A stretch of DNA of 18,205 nt from Treponema sp. Its GTDB lineage: Bacteria; Spirochaetota; Spirochaetia; Treponematales; Breznakiellaceae. The stretch lies in NCBI GenBank assembly GCA_031263265.1, contig JAISGE010000122.1, positions 1-18,205 on the forward strand. Direction: 5' to 3'. Each line of letters starts with the position of its first letter. The first letter of the stretch is position 1. The notes beneath the pieces are model-generated. The model searched no databases, was not told the origin of the DNA, and saw only the letters and a list, made by a program, of their open reading frames with translations. Shown here piece by piece: positions 15,123 through 18,205 of this stretch. Position numbers and translations under genes: made by a program.

Positions 15123-16091
15123 TTGGACGTATTACGATTTAGCTTTAATGCCATTGCTCCCTTATTATGCGCCGTAGCCCTGGGGTGGTTTATTGCCCTG
15201 CGCCAGGATATTAAAGAAGCGGATATTGAAGTCCTTAACAAACTATGCTTTCGATACCTCCTTTCCCTGCATATATTTAATAGCACCCTGTCTATTGATT
15301 ATTATGCTGAATTTAATCCCAAGCTCCTGGTCTTCACCACCGTGAGTATCTTCCTTACCGCACTCCTCGCGTGGCTTATCTACACAAAGACGATCAAAGC
15401 CCCTTCCCGGCGTTGCATCTTCATCGTTACCGCATTCCGTTCAAACAACCTCATTTATGCATTACCCCTTGCGGCAAACCTTTTCGGGGAATCCGGCGTC
15501 AAGGCTGCGGCCATGCTGGTACCGGTTACGATTATCCTGTTTAATTTCTTCACCGTGATCGCTATGGTCTATCATGCCCAGTTGCTCCGCAGTACAGAGG
15601 AGCCTTCCCCGTTGGCCGGGGCGCTCAAACGTACTGCCCTGGATATTGGGAAAAATCCCCTCATTATCAGTTCAGTGCTGGGGATCATCCTTTCGGTATG
15701 CCGTATCAACCTGCCGGTTTTCCTGAAAAATGGGGTCCGGTCAATAGCCGTCACCGGAACCCCGATTTCGCTGCTCCTGCTTGGGGCACAGATTGACCTC
15801 AAGAAACTGGCCCACAACATCGGTCCGGTGCTCATCGCCTGTATGGTACGCTTAGTGATTATTCCCGGAATACTGCTGCCCATAATCATTGGGATGGGCT
15901 TTCGGGGGCCAGAATTGGGAGCATTGGTGGTGGCCTTTGGAGCACCCTGTGCAGTTGGTAATCTCGTAATGGCGCGAAACTACCAGTTGGATCCGGAATT
16001 CGCGGCTCAGACCGTGTATCTTTCCACCGTACTGTCCATGTTTACCATGTTTGGCATCATATCTGCCCTGCGAGCCATGAGCTTGTTTTAA
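15123..16091 (+). CDS. AEC-family (auxin efflux carrier-like) transporter
   Basis: A 322-residue inner-membrane protein with about ten hydrophobic helices in two halves split by a polar loop near residues 155-180 (LRSTEEPSPLAGALKRTALD). Features typical of the Mem_trans/AEC family are the early PLLCAVALGWF helix, TAFRSNNLIYALPLAANLFG, KNPLIISSVLGIILS, GTPISLLLLGAQIDL and the late FGAPCAVGNLVMARNYQ. Bacterial members move organic acids such as malate or malonate. The start is TTG at 15123, three bases past the preceding stop, with AGGA about eight bases upstream inside the previous gene; no in-frame ATG lies nearby that would keep the first helix. It is the last gene of the three-gene unit and converges with the second MCP gene over 29 bases. 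Substrate cannot be read from sequence. Confidence 0.88.
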   Translation: MDVLRFSFNAIAPLLCAVALGWFIALRQDIKEADIEVLNKLCFRYLLSLHIFNSTLSIDYYAEFNPKLLVFTTVSIFLTALLAWLIYTKTIKAPSRRCIFIVTAFRSNNLIYALPLAANLFGESGVKAAAMLVPVTIILFNFFTVIAMVYHAQLLRSTEEPSPLAGALKRTALDIGKNPLIISSVLGIILSVCRINLPVFLKNGVRSIAVTGTPISLLLLGAQIDLKKLAHNIGPVLIACMVRLVIIPGILLPIIIGMGFRGPELGALVVAFGAPCAVGNLVMARNYQLDPEFAAQTVYLSTVLSMFTMFGIISALRAMSLF

Positions 16092-16103
16092 TGTATCTGC
16101 CCT

Positions 16104-16118
16104 GTTCTTTACAAGAAC
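16104..16118. terminator. short hairpin between convergent genes
   Basis: GTTCTT (16104-16109) and AAGAAC (16113-16118) form a perfect 6-bp stem with a 3-base loop, lying between the stop codons of the AEC transporter and the second MCP. Neither side has a U-run, so it is at most a weak bidirectional terminator. The stem sequence recurs in longer form at 18080-18098. Confidence 0.35.
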
Positions 16119-16120
16119 GC

Positions 16121-17938
16121 TCAATCTACCTTGAACTTAGACACCGCACCAGTCAAGCCCGCGATGGTTTCGTTGTTCTGAAGGCTCTGCGCATTGACCT
16201 GTACCGCAGCCGCGGCAATCTGTTCCGATCCTGAAGCCATTTCCCGCATACCATTATTGATTTCTCCGCTTATCTTGAGGAGGGTTTCGATTTCCCCGAT
16301 AATCCCCCGACCCTCGTCTTCCATTGCTCCAGCGCTCTGTTTGGACATGCCGCTCAAATCCTTGAGCCGGGCAATTCGGTTCAGAATCTGAGTACTGCTG
16401 GAATGTTGCTCCTCCATAACCGTACGGATCTGTTCTTCTTGACGGGCAACCGTTTTTACCCCTCCATCAATCGCGTTAAAACGATTCTGCAACTCATGGG
16501 TCGAAGCGGTGATCGTATCAATGGAAGCCTTGATCTTTTTCAACATCACCGCAGTACTCTTCGACTGTTCTCCCGCAGATTCCGCAAGTTTGCGGATTTC
16601 ATCGGACACCACGGAAAACCCTTTACCCGCATCCCCTGCGTGAGCCGCCTCAATAGCGGCATTCATCGAAAGGAGATTGGTCTGGTTGGCGATGCTCTTC
16701 ATTAACGCGTTGATTTCCAGCAGACCTTCAGAATCCTGGGCAATGGTCTGCATATCCGTAGTAACCGTACTCAGTCCTGTTCTCACGAACTCCACTGCTT
16801 CGGTAAGGCTGGTAACACTTCTGATGTTCTGTTCCAGGATACTTACCACCGACCGGATCTGGGCAATCATGCTGTCGATGGCCGTGGAAGAAGAGGACAC
16901 ACTCGTGGACTGTTCCTCTACATAGGAGTTAACGGTTTGGATGGTCTTCATGATGTGGTCTATGGCCGCGGAGATGCCGTGTATACTGGAGGACTGAAGG
17001 TCAATCCGGTTGGTCATGTTCTGGATATTCGTACTGATGGTATTGACTGCCGCGGCAGTCTCATTGGTATGGACCGTCAGAATATCGCCGCTTTTGGTCA
17101 GATTACTGGTCCGTTCCCGGATGTCTTTAACCAGATCCATCATGCAGTCAAAGATTGTATTGACCCTGGCGCTCATTTCGCCGATTTCGTCCTTACTTTC
17201 TAACGAGAGCCGTCTGGTCAAATCTCCTTCCATGGTGTTAAGAGTACCCAGGGCATCGGTCATCAGGGTGATGGGCTTGATTATGGAAAAATAGATGGAG
17301 ACGCTTAATATAAGCACCAGTATGATGACCGAAAATGCGATAATAAGCAGGATTACCATATTAGAATGGATCGCATGATTCGACTGGACTTCTATGGTTT
17401 CATAGTTTTTCTGAGCCAAGGCGACCAACCGATCAACGTAGGTTCGGTGTTCTTGGTACTGCCCCTTGAGGTCCTGCAAGAGCACGGTTGCCTTTGGACG
17501 GTCGCCCTGCTGCAATGCGGGGATAAACTGGTTAAAGGTGATGTCGTAAAACCGGCGCGCCGGCTCATAGATTTTTTCCAGCATGATGGTCCGCATCTCA
17601 CCCGGCACAAGCAGAGGATGAACCACCCATGCTTGATGCCGGGCATCGTACTCCGCCTTGAGTCGTTTCAACTGAGAAACAGCCTGTTCCAGTTCCATGG
17701 GGTTGGTTTCAGTCTCCATCTGTAACACGTATAGATAGGATTCAATGATATATTCAGGCGGCGGGAGAACATCGGCAATCAGATCTTTACTCATAATGAT
17801 TTGATTGTAGAGGTTACCGTGGCGCAGACTATCCAAGGTGTGAAACGAATACAAGGCGAATCCCGCGTATCCTACGATAAATACGCTGATGAGGCCTATC
17901 AATTTTTTGCCAATACTTACCTTTTGAAGAGGGTTCAT
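16121..17938 (-). CDS. methyl-accepting chemotaxis protein with helical sensor domain
   Basis: A 605-residue chemoreceptor. Transmembrane helix 1 is about 12-32, a roughly 160-residue periplasmic region (33-192) is mainly helical, transmembrane helix 2 is about 194-219, and HAMP about 220-272. The periplasmic part (IIESYLYVLQMETETNPMEL, then FIPALQQGDRPKATVLL) has the look of a four-helix-bundle sensor rather than a Cache domain. The signalling tip MNAAIEAAHAGDAGKGFSVV (425-444) is nearly the same as in the other MCP here, with Glu to Asp and Ala to Ser changes, and both coiled-coil arms are again about 165 residues. It ends SKFKVD, like SQFKVS in the other receptor, without a CheR pentapeptide. 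Start ATG has AAGGAG nine bases upstream (17948-17953). Ligand is unknown. Confidence 0.94.
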   Translation of the reverse strand: MNPLQKVSIGKKLIGLISVFIVGYAGFALYSFHTLDSLRHGNLYNQIIMSKDLIADVLPPPEYIIESYLYVLQMETETNPMELEQAVSQLKRLKAEYDARHQAWVVHPLLVPGEMRTIMLEKIYEPARRFYDITFNQFIPALQQGDRPKATVLLQDLKGQYQEHRTYVDRLVALAQKNYETIEVQSNHAIHSNMVILLIIAFSVIILVLILSVSIYFSIIKPITLMTDALGTLNTMEGDLTRRLSLESKDEIGEMSARVNTIFDCMMDLVKDIRERTSNLTKSGDILTVHTNETAAAVNTISTNIQNMTNRIDLQSSSIHGISAAIDHIMKTIQTVNSYVEEQSTSVSSSSTAIDSMIAQIRSVVSILEQNIRSVTSLTEAVEFVRTGLSTVTTDMQTIAQDSEGLLEINALMKSIANQTNLLSMNAAIEAAHAGDAGKGFSVVSDEIRKLAESAGEQSKSTAVMLKKIKASIDTITASTHELQNRFNAIDGGVKTVARQEEQIRTVMEEQHSSSTQILNRIARLKDLSGMSKQSAGAMEDEGRGIIGEIETLLKISGEINNGMREMASGSEQIAAAAVQVNAQSLQNNETIAGLTGAVSKFKVD

Positions 17939-18205
17939 GCTCTTATACTCCTTCCCTATAACATATGTCGCTCAAGTTCTACGGGCATCCTCAGAGGTAT
18001 AGCCTAGGTGATTCCCTGTTCCGGCCTATCAACCAAAATAGGAGGTGGTGTGTGCAGGTGTGTATGGGGGGATCCAAATGTTCTTTATCATAAAGAACCC
18101 CCACAATGATATTCAGTCAGCCAAGCTCACTGATGAGCCGAATTTTGGGTTTTTAATCAATCCTCAAAACGACCACTTAAAAAGTAAGTTGGTACTAATA
18201 TATAT
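17939..18205. other. upstream region of the second MCP gene, no firm gene
   Basis: This 267-base stretch runs to the window edge. It should hold the MCP promoter, but I find no good sigma-70 or sigma-28 match on the minus strand. It contains a long palindrome (listed separately), a G6 run at 18066-18071, and a small hairpin GCTCA-CTGA-TGAGC at about 18125-18138. On the plus strand a frame from ATG 18078 stays open for 42 codons to the edge, weakly supported; see the finding. Confidence 0.4.
18080..18098. repeat. 19-bp perfect palindrome upstream of the second MCP
   Basis: GTTCTTTAT (18080-18088) and ATAAAGAAC (18090-18098) are perfect inverted copies around a single central C. The flanking G-run (18066-18071) and C-run (18098-18102) could extend the structure past a nine-base bulge. 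It lies about 140 bases upstream of the MCP start codon, a position suited to a regulator site or a leader hairpin. Neither role is shown by sequence alone. Confidence 0.6.

Noticed and set aside
17939..18065. Cyclic di-GMP or other riboswitch before the second MCP
   Set aside because: None of the conserved core sequences I know for GEMM or similar riboswitches could be found in the leader.
18091..18116. Sigma-28 flagellar promoter for the second MCP
   Set aside because: A TAAAG-like -35 is present on the minus strand but the matching GCCGATAA -10 is too poor to accept.

Overview
The window looks like chromosomal DNA from a free-living or gut-type spirochaete, most likely a Treponema-like lineage of moderate GC. 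I infer this from two long methyl-accepting chemotaxis proteins (MCPs) with near-identical signalling tips, from the lineage feel of the exported protein and degenerate PilZ-like gene, and from near-consensus sigma-70 promoters with Shine-Dalgarno sites. No rRNA, tRNA, CRISPR array, integrase or intact transposase is visible, so the taxonomic call is an inference.

Region 1 (1-3926, plus strand) is transport. It opens with the 3' end of an AT-richer Opp/Dpp/Nik-type ATPase gene. Two tightly coupled half-transporter genes follow, which look like a CydDC-like heterodimeric ABC exporter with both ATP sites intact. Region 2 (3995-7245, minus strand) is a metal-efflux locus: an ArsR/SmtB-family sensor carrying both an N-terminal/alpha3 cysteine site and an alpha5 Asp-His-His-Glu site, a P1B-type Zn/Cd/Pb ATPase, and a small flavodoxin further downstream. 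A near-consensus promoter with a 16-bp near-palindrome at the expected transcription start sits upstream and predicts metal-relieved autorepression.

Region 3 (7316-9948, minus strand) is a dCache-type MCP with its promoter region, followed by about 400 bp without a convincing gene. That gap holds three tandem 17-bp repeats and may be the scar of a lost mobile element. Region 4 is mfd (9949-13314, minus), the transcription-repair coupling factor, which seems to be read from a very short or absent leader.

Region 5 (13389-16091, plus), divergent from mfd, is a compact three-gene unit: an exported beta-rich protein of unknown function, a cytoplasmic protein joining a pseudo-receiver to a degenerate PilZ-like domain, and an AEC-family transporter with a TTG start. 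This is the best candidate here for an uncharacterised system. Region 6 (16121-18205, minus) is a second MCP with a helical-bundle sensor domain, flanked on both sides by related GTTCTT/AAGAAC palindromes, then a right-edge stretch without a firm gene.
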